Assembly (NCBI RefSeq): GCF_003012745.1
Contig: NZ_PXYK01000004.1
Span: forward strand, 1 to 64,000
DNA: 64,000 bases
Direction: 5' to 3'
Source: Kumtagia ephedrae
Lineage (GTDB): Bacteria; Pseudomonadota; Alphaproteobacteria; Rhizobiales; Rhizobiaceae
The first letter of the stretch is position 1, and the number at the start of each line of letters is the position of its first letter. Below are positions 1 through 8,056 of the stretch, one piece after another. The notes under the pieces were generated by a model. That model had not been told where the DNA came from, did not search any database, and saw nothing but the letters and a program-made list of their open reading frames with translations. Position numbers and translations under genes: made by a program.

Positions 1-38
1 CCAGGATGGCGCGCGACGAAACGGCGGGACGGGTCATA
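1..38 (-). CDS. possible 5' end of a gene running off the left edge
   Basis: Reading leftward, an ATG at position 38 is preceded by GGAG with a 6-base gap, and the frame stays open to the window edge for 12 codons (MTRPAVSSRAIL). The start context is good, but the fragment is too short to identify. A polar N-terminus followed by SRAIL is compatible with the start of a membrane protein such as a MATE exporter, but that is a guess. It could also be chance. Confidence 0.3.
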
Positions 39-204
39 AACGGCTCCGATCTAGCGAAGCCGCCCATGAATCACACATCACACCTGATCCGCTACCCCAA
101 CCGCGTTAACCTGAAGCGATTGCCCTGCGGTGAACCCGCCGCGGCATGGCAGAATGCGGCCTGCCTGTGCTAAGGCTCGAGCCGAAGAATCGGGAAACCG
201 GCCC

Positions 205-384
205 ATGCGACTGCTGCCGCTCTGCATGACCCTGGCCCTGGCCTTGCTCACGGGCTGCCAGAGCACGCCGCCCGAAAAATTCTTCGTTCCGGCCTGCACG
301 CAGCACCGCTACGACGCGGGCTTCTGCGACACGCCGTCGAATTTCAACCTGTTCGCGACCATCGTGACCGGCCGGGTCCAGTAA
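205..384 (+). CDS. small lipoprotein, 59 aa
   Basis: The protein begins with a short basic-hydrophobic signal and a lipobox ending in LLTGC, with the lipidated cysteine at residue 18, so it should be anchored in the inner or outer membrane after signal peptidase II cleavage. The mature part is about 40 residues with two further cysteines (in PACTQ and GFCDT) that could form a disulfide. I start it at 205, because the upstream in-frame ATG at 130 would put the signal peptide inside the protein. It ends 4 bases from the convergent cobT-like gene. Function unknown. Confidence 0.6.
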   Translation: MRLLPLCMTLALALLTGCQSTPPEKFFVPACTQHRYDAGFCDTPSNFNLFATIVTGRVQ

Positions 385-388
385 AGGC

Positions 389-1396
389 TCAGGACTTTCC
401 GGAACCCCTGGCGGCTTCCGCAAGCGTCGAGGCGACGGCGGCGGCGGCCTTGGCCACACCGGCGGCGAGCGCGCCGGCCGTGGCGTCCCCTGCGGCTATC
501 CGCAGATCGAGCAGCGGCATCAGGCCGAGGCGCTGGACAACCGCCGCGCCGCCAGGTTCCACAGGCTGTTGCGCGACCAGGCAATGGTCGATCGCTCCCG
601 GCTGCAGCGCCTGCAGTACAGCGGCAGCGGCGATCGCCGCGTCACCGTCCAGGATGACCGGGATACGTTCGGTTCGCGCGGCGAGAACGGCGCCGGCGAT
701 GGCAGCGAACTCGCGGCCGCCGAGGCGCCGCAGGATTTCGAGCGGATCCTTCAGATGGCCGCGATGCAGCGCCAGCGCGCGGTCGACGACCGCCGCCTTG
801 CGGGCCAGCATCGCGCCATCGGCACCGGAACCCGGCCCGACCCAGTCCGCTCCGCCGCCGCCGAACAGCGCGGCGAACAGCGCCGCCGTCACGGTGGAGC
901 TGCCGACGCCGAGATGACCGACGACGAGCAGGTCGGTGCCGCCGGCGACCGATTCCATGCCGAAGGCCATGGTGGCGGCGCAACCGCGCTCGTCAAGCGC
1001 CGCCTCTTGCGAAATGTCGCCGGTCGGCAGGTGCAGCGCCAGGTCGAACACCTTCAGGCCAAGGTCGTGCGCCAGGCAGACGCCGTTGATGGCGGCGCCG
1101 CCGGCGCCCCGGAGTTCGACGGCGCGCGCCGTTTCCTCCGCCGGCCGCGGCGACACGCCGGCGGCGGCGACTCCGTGGGTGCCGGCAAAGACGGCGACAA
1201 GCGGCCGCCGCACCGCCGGCGCGCGGCCGCTCCAGCACGCCAGCCATGCGGCCGTCTCCTCCAGCCGGCCGAGCCCGCCAGGCTGCCCGCCGGCAGCAGC
1301 GAAGTCCGACCGGACACGGCGCTCGGCCGCCTCGTCGCCCTGCGGCAGCCGCCCGGCCAGGGTGCGAAAATCGTCGAAGGGAAGTCCGGAAGTCAT
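389..1396 (-). CDS. cobT: CobT-family nicotinate-nucleotide:dimethylbenzimidazole phosphoribosyltransferase, divergent
   Basis: The 335-residue protein matches CobT (CobU in the Pseudomonas denitrificans nomenclature) over its whole length. CobT makes alpha-ribazole phosphate for the lower ligand of cobalamin. Recognisable blocks are GTHGVAAAGVSP (about 72-83), GGAAINGVCLAHDLGLKVFDLAL (about 99-121), AATMAFGMESVAGGTDLL (about 140-157) and DPLEILRRLGGREFAAIAGA (about 217-236). Two catalytic motifs are altered. The family GEMGIGNTT loop reads GHLGVGSST, with His161 in place of Glu. The C-terminal GEGTGA reads GDATAG, with Asp304 in place of the usual catalytic Glu. It may be a weakened, specialised or non-canonical member. 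Start ATG at 1396; no other cobalamin gene is visible nearby. Confidence 0.8.
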   Translation of the reverse strand: MTSGLPFDDFRTLAGRLPQGDEAAERRVRSDFAAAGGQPGGLGRLEETAAWLACWSGRAPAVRRPLVAVFAGTHGVAAAGVSPRPAEETARAVELRGAGGAAINGVCLAHDLGLKVFDLALHLPTGDISQEAALDERGCAATMAFGMESVAGGTDLLVVGHLGVGSSTVTAALFAALFGGGGADWVGPGSGADGAMLARKAAVVDRALALHRGHLKDPLEILRRLGGREFAAIAGAVLAARTERIPVILDGDAAIAAAAVLQALQPGAIDHCLVAQQPVEPGGAAVVQRLGLMPLLDLRIAAGDATAGALAAGVAKAAAAVASTLAEAARGSGKS

Positions 1397-1517
1397 GTCG
1401 TATCCGCCTGCAGGCAACGTCGTCGGCAGGCGGCATAGACGCAACTTGGCCGTGGCACAATCGCGACCTTGCATTGCAGCCCTGCCTGTCCCATGTCAGA
1501 GGCCCGATGGAAACCGC

Positions 1518-1745
1518 ATGGCCGTGATCGAATCCCCCTGCATCCTCGTCTGCTCGATCGACACGAAGACCGGCTATTGCTTCGGCTGCGGGCGCACACG
1601 CGAGGAGATCGCCGCCTGGATCACCATGTCGCCCGACGAGCGGCGCCGCACCATGGCGTTGCTGCCGGCGCGGCTGGAGACGGTGGAGCGGCGGCCGCGG
1701 CGCGAGACGCGGCGGGCGCGCATGGCGCGCGAGCGCGCGGAGTGA
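1518..1745 (+). CDS. DUF1289 domain protein, 75 aa
   Basis: This is a short protein with the DUF1289 cysteine pattern: ESPCILVCSID near residue 5 followed by GYCFGCGRTREEIAAW, giving four cysteines that probably bind metal. The C-terminus is strongly basic (about 15 Arg in the last 35 residues). These proteins are widespread in proteobacteria and of unknown role. The gene ends 4 bases before the aspartic protease gene, so the two are probably co-transcribed. Confidence 0.85.
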   Translation: MAVIESPCILVCSIDTKTGYCFGCGRTREEIAAWITMSPDERRRTMALLPARLETVERRPRRETRRARMARERAE

Positions 1746-1749
1746 GGCG

Positions 1750-2454
1750 ATGAACCGCTTCGCCATCGGCCTGCTCATCCTCGGCGTGGGACTGGTCGTG
1801 CTCCTGTGGACGCATGACGACGGCTCCGTGGCCGGACTGAGCAGCGGCGAGTTCGGGCGGCTGGTCTATGCCGGGGCGCTCATGGCGGTGCTCAGCGCCG
1901 GCGTCGTGGCACTGTTTCGCGGCAACTCCGGCGGCACGCTGCGCAGCGTGGTGGCCTGGCTCGCCATCATCCTGGCGCTGGTCGCCGGCTATCAGTACCG
2001 CTACGAACTGCAGGACGTGCTGAGCCGCGTCTCCGCCGGGCTCGTCCCCGGCAGCCCGCTGTCTATCACGGACGCGGACGGCCGCGCCACGGTGATGATG
2101 GAGAAGCGGCAGAACGGCCATTTCGAGGTGCGCGGCTCGGTCGACGGCTCGCCGGTCGCCTTCCTGGTCGACACCGGCGCCACCAGCACGGTGCTGACGG
2201 CGGCGGATGCGCGGCGCGCCGGCTTCGACACCGCGGCGCTGTCCTTCTCCATTCCCGTCGCCACCGCCAACGGCACGGCCCGCGCAGCCGCGGTCCGTGT
2301 GCAGGAGGTGACGGTCGGCGCCATCGTGCGCCGCAACCTCACGGTCCTGGTGGCGGCCGATGGCTCGCTCGACCAAAGCCTTCTTGGCATGAACTTCATC
2401 TCGACGCTGTCCGGCTTCGACATGCGCGGCGACCGCCTGATCCTGCGCGACTGA
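1750..2454 (+). CDS. TIGR02281-type retropepsin-like aspartic protease, membrane-anchored
   Basis: The 234-residue protein has about three hydrophobic segments in its first 80 residues, then a periplasmic-type domain. The active site is VDTGATSTVL, with the catalytic Asp at residue 141, and the closing LLGMNFISTL motif is typical of the clan AA family (TIGR02281) of alphaproteobacteria. It probably acts as a dimer at the inner membrane; substrates are unknown. It lies in a two-gene unit with the DUF1289 protein, an arrangement familiar from rhizobia. Confidence 0.85.
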   Translation: MNRFAIGLLILGVGLVVLLWTHDDGSVAGLSSGEFGRLVYAGALMAVLSAGVVALFRGNSGGTLRSVVAWLAIILALVAGYQYRYELQDVLSRVSAGLVPGSPLSITDADGRATVMMEKRQNGHFEVRGSVDGSPVAFLVDTGATSTVLTAADARRAGFDTAALSFSIPVATANGTARAAAVRVQEVTVGAIVRRNLTVLVAADGSLDQSLLGMNFISTLSGFDMRGDRLILRD

Positions 2455-2461
2455 GCGCGGA

Positions 2462-2475
2462 GCCTCGACGGAGGC
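2462..2475. terminator. hairpin between convergent genes
   Basis: GCCTC-GACG-GAGGC is a perfect 5-bp stem in the 36-base gap between the convergent aspartic protease and dusA genes. No T-run follows, so it is a weak bidirectional terminator candidate. Confidence 0.35.
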
Positions 2476-2490
2476 CAGGCGGATTTCCGG

Positions 2491-3498
2491 TCACGCCGCT
2501 TCGGCCGCCCGCTCGTCCTCCACCGCCGCGAAGGCGCGACGCAGCACCGCCGAATCGGCACCCGGGCGCGTCGCCTCGGTCGACAGTATCTGGCGGAAGC
2601 GGCGGGCGCCCGGTCGGCCGTGGAAAAGCCCGACCATATGGCGCGTGACATGCGCCAGCCGCCCGCCCGCGGCGATATGGGCGTCGGCGTAGGCGGCCAT
2701 CGTCTCCAGCAGTGCGGCGAAATCGACCGGCGCAGGATCGGCATCGACCAAGGCGTCGACGTCGGCCAGAATCGCCGGCACATGATAGGCGGCGCGGCCG
2801 AGCATCACGCCATCGACATGGCCGAGATGCGCCTTCGCCTCGGCGACCGTCTGGATGCCGCCATTGATGCCTATGAACTTTTGCGGCAGGCGCCGCTTCA
2901 GCCGGTAGACGCGGCCGTAGTCGAGCGGCGGGATGTCGCGGTTCTCCTTCGGGCTCAGCCCCTGCAGCCAGGCTTTTCGCGCATGCACCCACAGAGCGTC
3001 GGCACCCGCGGCGAAAACGGCGTCGGCCAGCGTATCGAGCGCCGGCTCCGGATCCTGCTCGTCGACGCCGATGCGGCACTTGACCGTGACCGGCACGTTG
3101 ACGGCGCGCTTCATCGCCGCGACGCAAGCCGCCACCAGCGCCGGCGTCTTCATCAGGCAGGCGCCGAACGTGCCCGACTGCACGCGATCGGAGGGGCAGC
3201 CGCAGTTGAGGTTGATCTCGTCGTAGCCAAAGGCTTCGCCGATCCGCGCGGCTTCCGCCAGCTTGTGCGGATCGGAGCCGCCGAGCTGCAGCGCCGTCGG
3301 ATGCTCGGCCGGATGGAAGCCGAGCAGCCGCTGGCGCTCGCCATGGATCGCCGCATCGGCGACGATCATCTCGGTATAGAGCAGCGCCCGTCGCGTGAGC
3401 TGGCGATGGAAGAACCGGCAATGCCGGTCCGTCCAATCCATCATGGGAGCAACGGCAACGCGAAAGCCATTGTAATTGCTTGATTTTCTTTCCGTCAT
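2491..3498 (-). CDS. dusA: tRNA-dihydrouridine(20/20a) synthase DusA
   Basis: This FMN-dependent enzyme reduces uridine in the D-loop of tRNA. The 335-residue protein has the N-terminal VAPMMDWTDRHCRFF block that binds FMN (about 15-30), the catalytic motif LNCGCPSDRVQ with Cys101 as the likely proton donor, VKCRIGVD, WVHARKAWLQGLSPKENR and GVMLGRAAYH. The DWTDRHCR and RKAWLQGLSPK signatures place it in the DusA subfamily. I start at the ATG at 3498; longer in-frame starts would extend past the conserved N-terminus into the structured gap upstream. Confidence 0.93.
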   Translation of the reverse strand: MTERKSSNYNGFRVAVAPMMDWTDRHCRFFHRQLTRRALLYTEMIVADAAIHGERQRLLGFHPAEHPTALQLGGSDPHKLAEAARIGEAFGYDEINLNCGCPSDRVQSGTFGACLMKTPALVAACVAAMKRAVNVPVTVKCRIGVDEQDPEPALDTLADAVFAAGADALWVHARKAWLQGLSPKENRDIPPLDYGRVYRLKRRLPQKFIGINGGIQTVAEAKAHLGHVDGVMLGRAAYHVPAILADVDALVDADPAPVDFAALLETMAAYADAHIAAGGRLAHVTRHMVGLFHGRPGARRFRQILSTEATRPGADSAVLRRAFAAVEDERAAEAA

Positions 3499-3922
3499 AA
3501 CAACTAGATGGGCCTCAAGCGGTACTGTTTCGAGCGCATTTGGTCGATTTTGGCCCATTTTTTCTGCCAAAGTACAGCAATGCTGCATGGCGGCCGTCCG
3601 TGCTGTAGCGCGATCGCGACCGAGACACCACGATCACAGCACGCAAAACGAGGGCATGGTTCGATGGAGTACCATGCCAGTTCATCATCGAGCGCAATGG
3701 CAGGATTGGCCTCCAGAGAGGCCCGACCCTCGAAGCCGCTGCCACCCCATATGCCTGCACCGCCGGCGAGCGATCCCGGGCTCGACGCCGAACACAGCTT
3801 CTCGTGAGGAACGCGCGCGCCGATGGTCAAGAAACATGACTCTTGGTTGGCTACCGCGGTGTCGCGTGCAGCGACGGCGCCATGCCGCCGGGGCAAGACG
3901 CGGGGCAAGCTTTGGCGGCGCG
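3499..3922. other. intergenic region with several perfect inverted repeats, no convincing gene
   Basis: None of the open frames in this 424-base gap looks like a protein gene. It holds three dyads. CGTGCTGT (3599-3606) pairs with ACAGCACG (3636-3643), and CGCGATCGCG (3609-3618) lies in their loop. GGCATGGT (3653-3660) pairs with ACCATGCC (3671-3678) around a 10-base loop. These could be operators or hairpins of a small RNA. No T-rich terminator follows. The dusA promoter should lie at the left end. Confidence 0.5.
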
Positions 3923-4297
3923 TTACCGGCTGCCCAGGAAGGCAATGATGGCGCGCCGCTCGTCCGCGTTGTTGAAGCGCTGGACCATCCTGGTGCCGCG
4001 TACCATCGCGGTCGGATTGGCGAGATAGGTCTCCAGCGTCTCGGGCGTCCAGGTGATGCCGGAATTGCGCAGGGCGGGCGAGTAGTTGAACCCTTCGACG
4101 CCGCCGGCGGCGCGGCCGACCACGCCTTGCAGGTGGGGCCCGGCACCGTTGCGGGTGGTGGCGATCTGGTGGCAGGCGCCGCAGCGCTGCCGGAACAGGC
4201 GCTCGCCCGAAGCGGCATCCGTCTCCTGGGCAACGGACGGAGCCGTTGTCCAGGAAGCGGCGATCACCGTGAAGACCGCGAGTACGGCGTTCCTCAT
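3923..4297 (-). CDS. periplasmic c-type cytochrome of the molybdenum oxidoreductase operon
   Basis: The 124-residue class I cytochrome c has a signal peptide (cleavage after about residue 23, APSVAQ-ET) and one heme site, CGACH, with Cys39, Cys42 and His43. The distal ligand is probably Met104 in GTRMVQ. It overlaps the stop of the large-subunit gene by 4 bases (ATGA), so it is translationally coupled to it and probably accepts electrons from the periplasmic molybdenum enzyme. It is the last gene of a three-gene leftward operon. Confidence 0.88.
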   Translation of the reverse strand: MRNAVLAVFTVIAASWTTAPSVAQETDAASGERLFRQRCGACHQIATTRNGAGPHLQGVVGRAAGGVEGFNYSPALRNSGITWTPETLETYLANPTAMVRGTRMVQRFNNADERRAIIAFLGSR

Positions 4298-6522
4298 CCT
4301 TCCATGCCTTTCAGGTCGAGCTTCGACAGCGGCAGGCTGCGGATGCGCTGGCCCGTCAGCACGGAAGCGGCGTTGACCACCGCCGGCGGCACGCCGGGCA
4401 GGCCCGGCTCGCCGATGCCGCCCATCGGCGCGCCGCTTTCGACGATGCGCACATGCACGCGCGGCATGCGGTCGGGCGGCAGGATGGGATAGCCGTCGAA
4501 ATTGCGCGCCTGCGGCATGCCGTCGACATAGACGACTTCCTCCAGCAGCGCCGACGACAGGCCGAGGGCGACGGCCGAATTGACCTGAGCCTCGATGATG
4601 GCCGGATTGACGATGCTGCCGGGATCGATCGCCACCCAGACGTCGTGGACGATGACCCCGCCGTCCCGCAGCGACACTTCGGCGATGGTCGCGACCTCGC
4701 TGCCGAAAGGCGAGGCCATGGCGACGCCGCGCGCCCGCCGCGTGCCATCCTCGGCGGCGAAGGGGCCGCGCTTCCATCCGCCGGACAGATCGGCCACGGC
4801 CTCGAGCAGGTTTTTATGCCGCCGGCTGTCCGCCAGAAGCCGCAGCCGCAGGCCGTAGGGGTCCTGACGGCCGGCGTCGGCCATCTCGTCGAAGAATGTC
4901 TCGTAGAAGAAGTCGTTCATCGAATGGCCGACCGAACGCCAGAAACCGATGATCGCCGGATCATCGACATGGATCTGGCCGACGCGCCGGTTGGCGATGG
5001 CATAGACTTTCCCGGCAATGCCTTCGACCGCCGAGCTGTCGACCTTGTCGGGCTGGCGTCCGAACCAGCGGCCGGTCGGACCTTCGCCGACCGCGACCGC
5101 GTCAAGCGCGACCGGCAGGCCGGCGGCATCCAGTCCGGCGCGGAAGCGCACCGCCCCCATCGGCCGCAGCGTGTCGCGCAGAAACTCCTCCTCGCGGCTC
5201 CAGATGAGCTTGACCGGACGGCCCACGGCCTTCGAAAGCAGGATTGCCTGCGGATAGGGATTGGCCGTCTGGTAAAGGAAATGCCGGCCGAAGAAGCCGC
5301 CGAGCATCGGGGAATGGATGATCACCTTGTCCGGCCCGATGCCCGCGACCTTCGCTGCATCGGCCTGGAACATCTCCGGCGCCTGGTTGGGGATCCAGAG
5401 CTCCAGCGTGCCGTCCTCGTTCCAGCGCGCGATCGCAGAAGGCGGCTCCAACTGGCCGTGGACGAGATACGGGGCGTCATAGGCCGCCTCCACGACGCGC
5501 GCGGCACCTTCGAGCGCCCCTGCCGGATCGCCGACCGTTTCGAAGGCGACACCTTCACCCGGCGTCGCCTTCAACGCCGCCATATGCGTTTCCGACGAAA
5601 AATCCGACGGCATCGCGTGCGGCGTTCCGGCAGTGGGCTCCGTCCAGGTCACCTGCAGGGTCTCGACCGCCCGGCGCGCGCGCCACCAGCTATCGGCGAC
5701 CACCGCGACGGCGCCGGGCAGCCGGTGAACCGAGTGCACGCCCGGCCTGGCCAGAACTTCCGCCTCATTGGCGAGCATACCCGGCTCGCCGCCGAGGCGC
5801 GGGCTGTGCTGGACGGCCGCATGCAGCATGCCGTCGATCTTGAGATCGATCGCATACTGCGCGCGCCCGGTGGACTTGTCGCGCGCGTCGAGCCGCGGAA
5901 CGGGCTTGCCGATCCATCGGAAGTCGGCGTTTACGCGCAGCGCGACGTCGTCCGGGACCTGCAGCTCGGCGGCAGCGCCGGCGATCTCTCCGTAAGGGAT
6001 TGCCCGGCCGGTCGCGGCATGCACGACGCGGCCCGGTTCCGTCGACAGTTCCGACACAGCAACACCGAGCCGGGCGGCCGCCGCCTCCAGCAGCATCCGG
6101 CGTGCCGAGGCGCCGAGCCTGCGCATCGTCTCGTAGCTCATGCGCACCGACATGCTGCCGCCGGTGAAGCGGCCGCCGCCGGTCAGCAGATAGTCGGGGC
6201 CGGGCGGCGCCCCCTCGACCACGAAGTTGACCGGATCGACGTCCAGTTCCTCGCCGACGATCTGCGCCATGGCGGTGAAGATGCCCTGCCCGCCCTCGAT
6301 GAAGGCGCTGCGGAACAATACCGTGCTGTCGGGCCGGATTTCCAGAAAGGCAGGAATCCGCGTGCCGGGCACGACGGCTGCCTGCGCCCGGGCGCGTCCG
6401 ACCGGCACCGTGACGGACAGAACGAGCGCCGCGGCACCGCCGAGGAAGCCGCGCCGCGAGATGTTGAGCGGCCTGTCCTCGCCATGTGTCGGCCGGTGGC
6501 GGATGGGGGTCAAGTCGTTCAT
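4294..6522 (-). CDS. molybdopterin-binding large subunit, isoquinoline 1-oxidoreductase (IorB) type
   Basis: The 742-residue protein belongs to the xanthine dehydrogenase superfamily, IorB-like branch, which hydroxylates N-heterocycles or oxidises aldehydes. It carries a twin-arginine signal (ISRRGFLGGAAALVL, about 22-36), so the folded cofactor-loaded enzyme is exported. Visible family motifs are GGFFGRHFLYQTANPYPQA, SGSVGHS-like FWRSVGHSMNDFF, and a C-terminal GGIGEPGLPGVPPAVVNA whose Glu is the conserved residue at the molybdenum centre. It is 10 bases from the iron-sulfur subunit gene and overlaps the cytochrome gene. The substrate cannot be deduced. Confidence 0.88.
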   Translation of the reverse strand: MNDLTPIRHRPTHGEDRPLNISRRGFLGGAAALVLSVTVPVGRARAQAAVVPGTRIPAFLEIRPDSTVLFRSAFIEGGQGIFTAMAQIVGEELDVDPVNFVVEGAPPGPDYLLTGGGRFTGGSMSVRMSYETMRRLGASARRMLLEAAAARLGVAVSELSTEPGRVVHAATGRAIPYGEIAGAAAELQVPDDVALRVNADFRWIGKPVPRLDARDKSTGRAQYAIDLKIDGMLHAAVQHSPRLGGEPGMLANEAEVLARPGVHSVHRLPGAVAVVADSWWRARRAVETLQVTWTEPTAGTPHAMPSDFSSETHMAALKATPGEGVAFETVGDPAGALEGAARVVEAAYDAPYLVHGQLEPPSAIARWNEDGTLELWIPNQAPEMFQADAAKVAGIGPDKVIIHSPMLGGFFGRHFLYQTANPYPQAILLSKAVGRPVKLIWSREEEFLRDTLRPMGAVRFRAGLDAAGLPVALDAVAVGEGPTGRWFGRQPDKVDSSAVEGIAGKVYAIANRRVGQIHVDDPAIIGFWRSVGHSMNDFFYETFFDEMADAGRQDPYGLRLRLLADSRRHKNLLEAVADLSGGWKRGPFAAEDGTRRARGVAMASPFGSEVATIAEVSLRDGGVIVHDVWVAIDPGSIVNPAIIEAQVNSAVALGLSSALLEEVVYVDGMPQARNFDGYPILPPDRMPRVHVRIVESGAPMGGIGEPGLPGVPPAVVNAASVLTGQRIRSLPLSKLDLKGMEG

Positions 6523-6532
6523 GGCTCGCTCC

Positions 6533-6979
6533 TCACGCCTGCGCGGCCTGCCGGACGGCAGCCGAGATCGCGTTGTAGGTGCCGCAGCGGCAGAGGTTCA
6601 CCATCGCTCCGGCGATGTCGTCTTCGGTAGGTTGCGGAGTTTGTTTGAGCAGCGCCGTGGCGGCCATCACCTGGCCGGACTGGCAGTAGCCGCATTGCGG
6701 CACCTGGTTGGCGACCCAGGCCTCCACAACTTTCCTGCCCTCCGGATCCTGATCGATCGCCTCGATGGTGGTGATCGCCAGCCCGGCGACGCTGTCGACG
6801 GTCGTCACGCAGGAGCGCGTCGCCTGTCCGTCGATCAGCACCGTGCAGGCCCCGCACTGGGCGACGCCGCAGCCATATTTCGTGCCGGTCATGCCGAGCG
6901 TGTCGCGCAGCACCCAGAGCAGCGGCGTGTCCGGTTCGACGTCGACCCGATGTGTCGAGCCGTTGACGGTCAGTTCCAT
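6533..6979 (-). CDS. (2Fe-2S)-binding small subunit, IorA type
   Basis: The 148-residue protein has the two iron-sulfur clusters of this family. The plant-ferredoxin cluster is held by Cys37, Cys42, Cys45 and Cys57 (GCGVAQCGAC plus SC). The helical-domain cluster is held by Cys96, Cys99, Cys130 and Cys132 (QCGYCQSG and LCRCGTYNAI). It passes electrons from the molybdenum subunit to the cytochrome. It has no signal of its own, so it would be exported in complex with the Tat-signal-bearing large subunit. First gene of the operon, divergent from the LysR gene at 7134. Confidence 0.92.
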   Translation of the reverse strand: MELTVNGSTHRVDVEPDTPLLWVLRDTLGMTGTKYGCGVAQCGACTVLIDGQATRSCVTTVDSVAGLAITTIEAIDQDPEGRKVVEAWVANQVPQCGYCQSGQVMAATALLKQTPQPTEDDIAGAMVNLCRCGTYNAISAAVRQAAQA

Positions 6980-7060
6980 GGCCTTCTCCTCATGTTCGCG
7001 GAAAGCCAACGTGACTGGCTGTCGGCTCGTCGACCCAAAGAATAGGTGCCTTCGACCACC

Positions 7061-7095
7061 TCGATTAGACCGCATAATTCGCTTGCGTCTATCGA
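7061..7095. promoter_or_regulatory. extended inverted repeat, candidate LysR operator
   Basis: TCGATTAGACCGCA (7061-7074) and TGCGTCTATCGA (7084-7095) form an inverted repeat with two single-base bulges around a 9-base centre. It sits between the divergent iron-sulfur-subunit gene and the LysR gene, where LysR proteins usually bind. A related half-site, TCGATAAGTCC, occurs on the minus strand at 12239-12249 in front of the MFS operon. Confidence 0.55.
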
Positions 7096-7133
7096 CGGGA
7101 AGCATAAATCTCCATGAGATCGGTGGATGCGAC

Positions 7134-8030
7134 ATGGCCAAGGAAGACTTCAACGACCTGTTATGGTTCCTGGCTGTAGCCGAGGAGAGGAGCTTCACGC
7201 GCGCCGCAGCGAAGCTCGGCATCACACAGTCCACGCTCAGCCATACGATCAAGCGGCTGGAGACGCGGATGGGCATCCGGCTGCTGATGCGCACGACCCG
7301 CAGCGTGGCTACGACCGAGGCCGGCGAGCGCCTGCGGCAGTCGCTCGCGCCGCGTTTCGCGGAGATCGAGACGGAGATCGCGGCTCTGATGGAATTCCGC
7401 GACAAGCCGGCGGGATCGATCAGGCTGACGCTTTCGGATCACGGATTTGAAAGCATCGTCTGGCCGAAGCTCGGACCGGTGCTCGCCGCCTATCCCGATA
7501 TCAAGTTGGAGCTCAGCATCGACAATGGGCTGCGCAACATCGTCGAGGACGGGTTCGACGCCGGCATCCGCTTGGGAGAAAGCGTCGAGAAGGACATGAT
7601 CGCGGTCCGCATCGGCCCCGACTGGCGAATGGTCGCCGTCGCCTCGCCCGATTATTTCGCCGCGCATCCCGCGCCCCTGCATCCGCAGGAGCTGATCGGG
7701 CACAACTGCATGAACATGCGCCAGACACGCGGCGGCGGGCTCTATGCCTGGGAGTTCGAGAAGGACGGTCAGGAGCTTCGCGTCCGGGTGGACGGGCAGC
7801 TCACCTTCAACACCTCTTACGCAATGGTGGATGCCGCCCTGAAGGGATATGGCATCGCTTTCGTCCCCGAGAGCCTTGTGGAGCGGCTGGTGGCGTCCGG
7901 CGAACTCGTCCAGGTGCTCGACGACTGGTGCCCGAAATTCCCGGGCTACTACATCTACTATCCAAGCCGCCGGCAGAACCTGCCGGCGTTCAAGGTGATC
8001 GTCGACGCCCTGCGCTACGGAGAGGTTTGA
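7134..8030 (+). CDS. LysR-family transcriptional regulator
   Basis: The 298-residue protein has the usual N-terminal winged helix-turn-helix (about 5-65, with SFTRAAAKLGITQSTLSHTIKRLE) and a periplasmic-binding-like effector domain. The sequence DFNDLLWFLAVAEERSFTRAAA resembles regulators that sit beside aldo/keto reductase or oxidoreductase operons. It is divergent from the molybdenum oxidoreductase operon and convergent with the redox operon at 8057-12128, so it may control either or both. The effector is unknown. Confidence 0.92.
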   Translation: MAKEDFNDLLWFLAVAEERSFTRAAAKLGITQSTLSHTIKRLETRMGIRLLMRTTRSVATTEAGERLRQSLAPRFAEIETEIAALMEFRDKPAGSIRLTLSDHGFESIVWPKLGPVLAAYPDIKLELSIDNGLRNIVEDGFDAGIRLGESVEKDMIAVRIGPDWRMVAVASPDYFAAHPAPLHPQELIGHNCMNMRQTRGGGLYAWEFEKDGQELRVRVDGQLTFNTSYAMVDAALKGYGIAFVPESLVERLVASGELVQVLDDWCPKFPGYYIYYPSRRQNLPAFKVIVDALRYGEV

Positions 8031-8035
8031 GGTGC

Positions 8036-8051
8036 TGGCGGCCTCCCGCCA
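8036..8051. terminator. hairpin between convergent genes
   Basis: TGGCGG-CCTC-CCGCCA is a perfect 6-bp stem filling the gap between the LysR stop at 8030 and the convergent CMD-family gene. No T-run is present. Confidence 0.4.
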
Positions 8052-8056
8052 TGCCA

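Noticed and set aside
1397-1517. Possible cobalamin riboswitch ahead of the CobT-like gene
   Set aside because: The gap to the divergent gene is only about 120 bases and I find no B12-box-like sequence in it.
4453-6630. A 725-codon open frame on the plus strand
   Set aside because: It lies antisense to the molybdenum large-subunit gene, has no recognisable motif and shows the His/Arg/Asp-rich pattern of a shadow frame.
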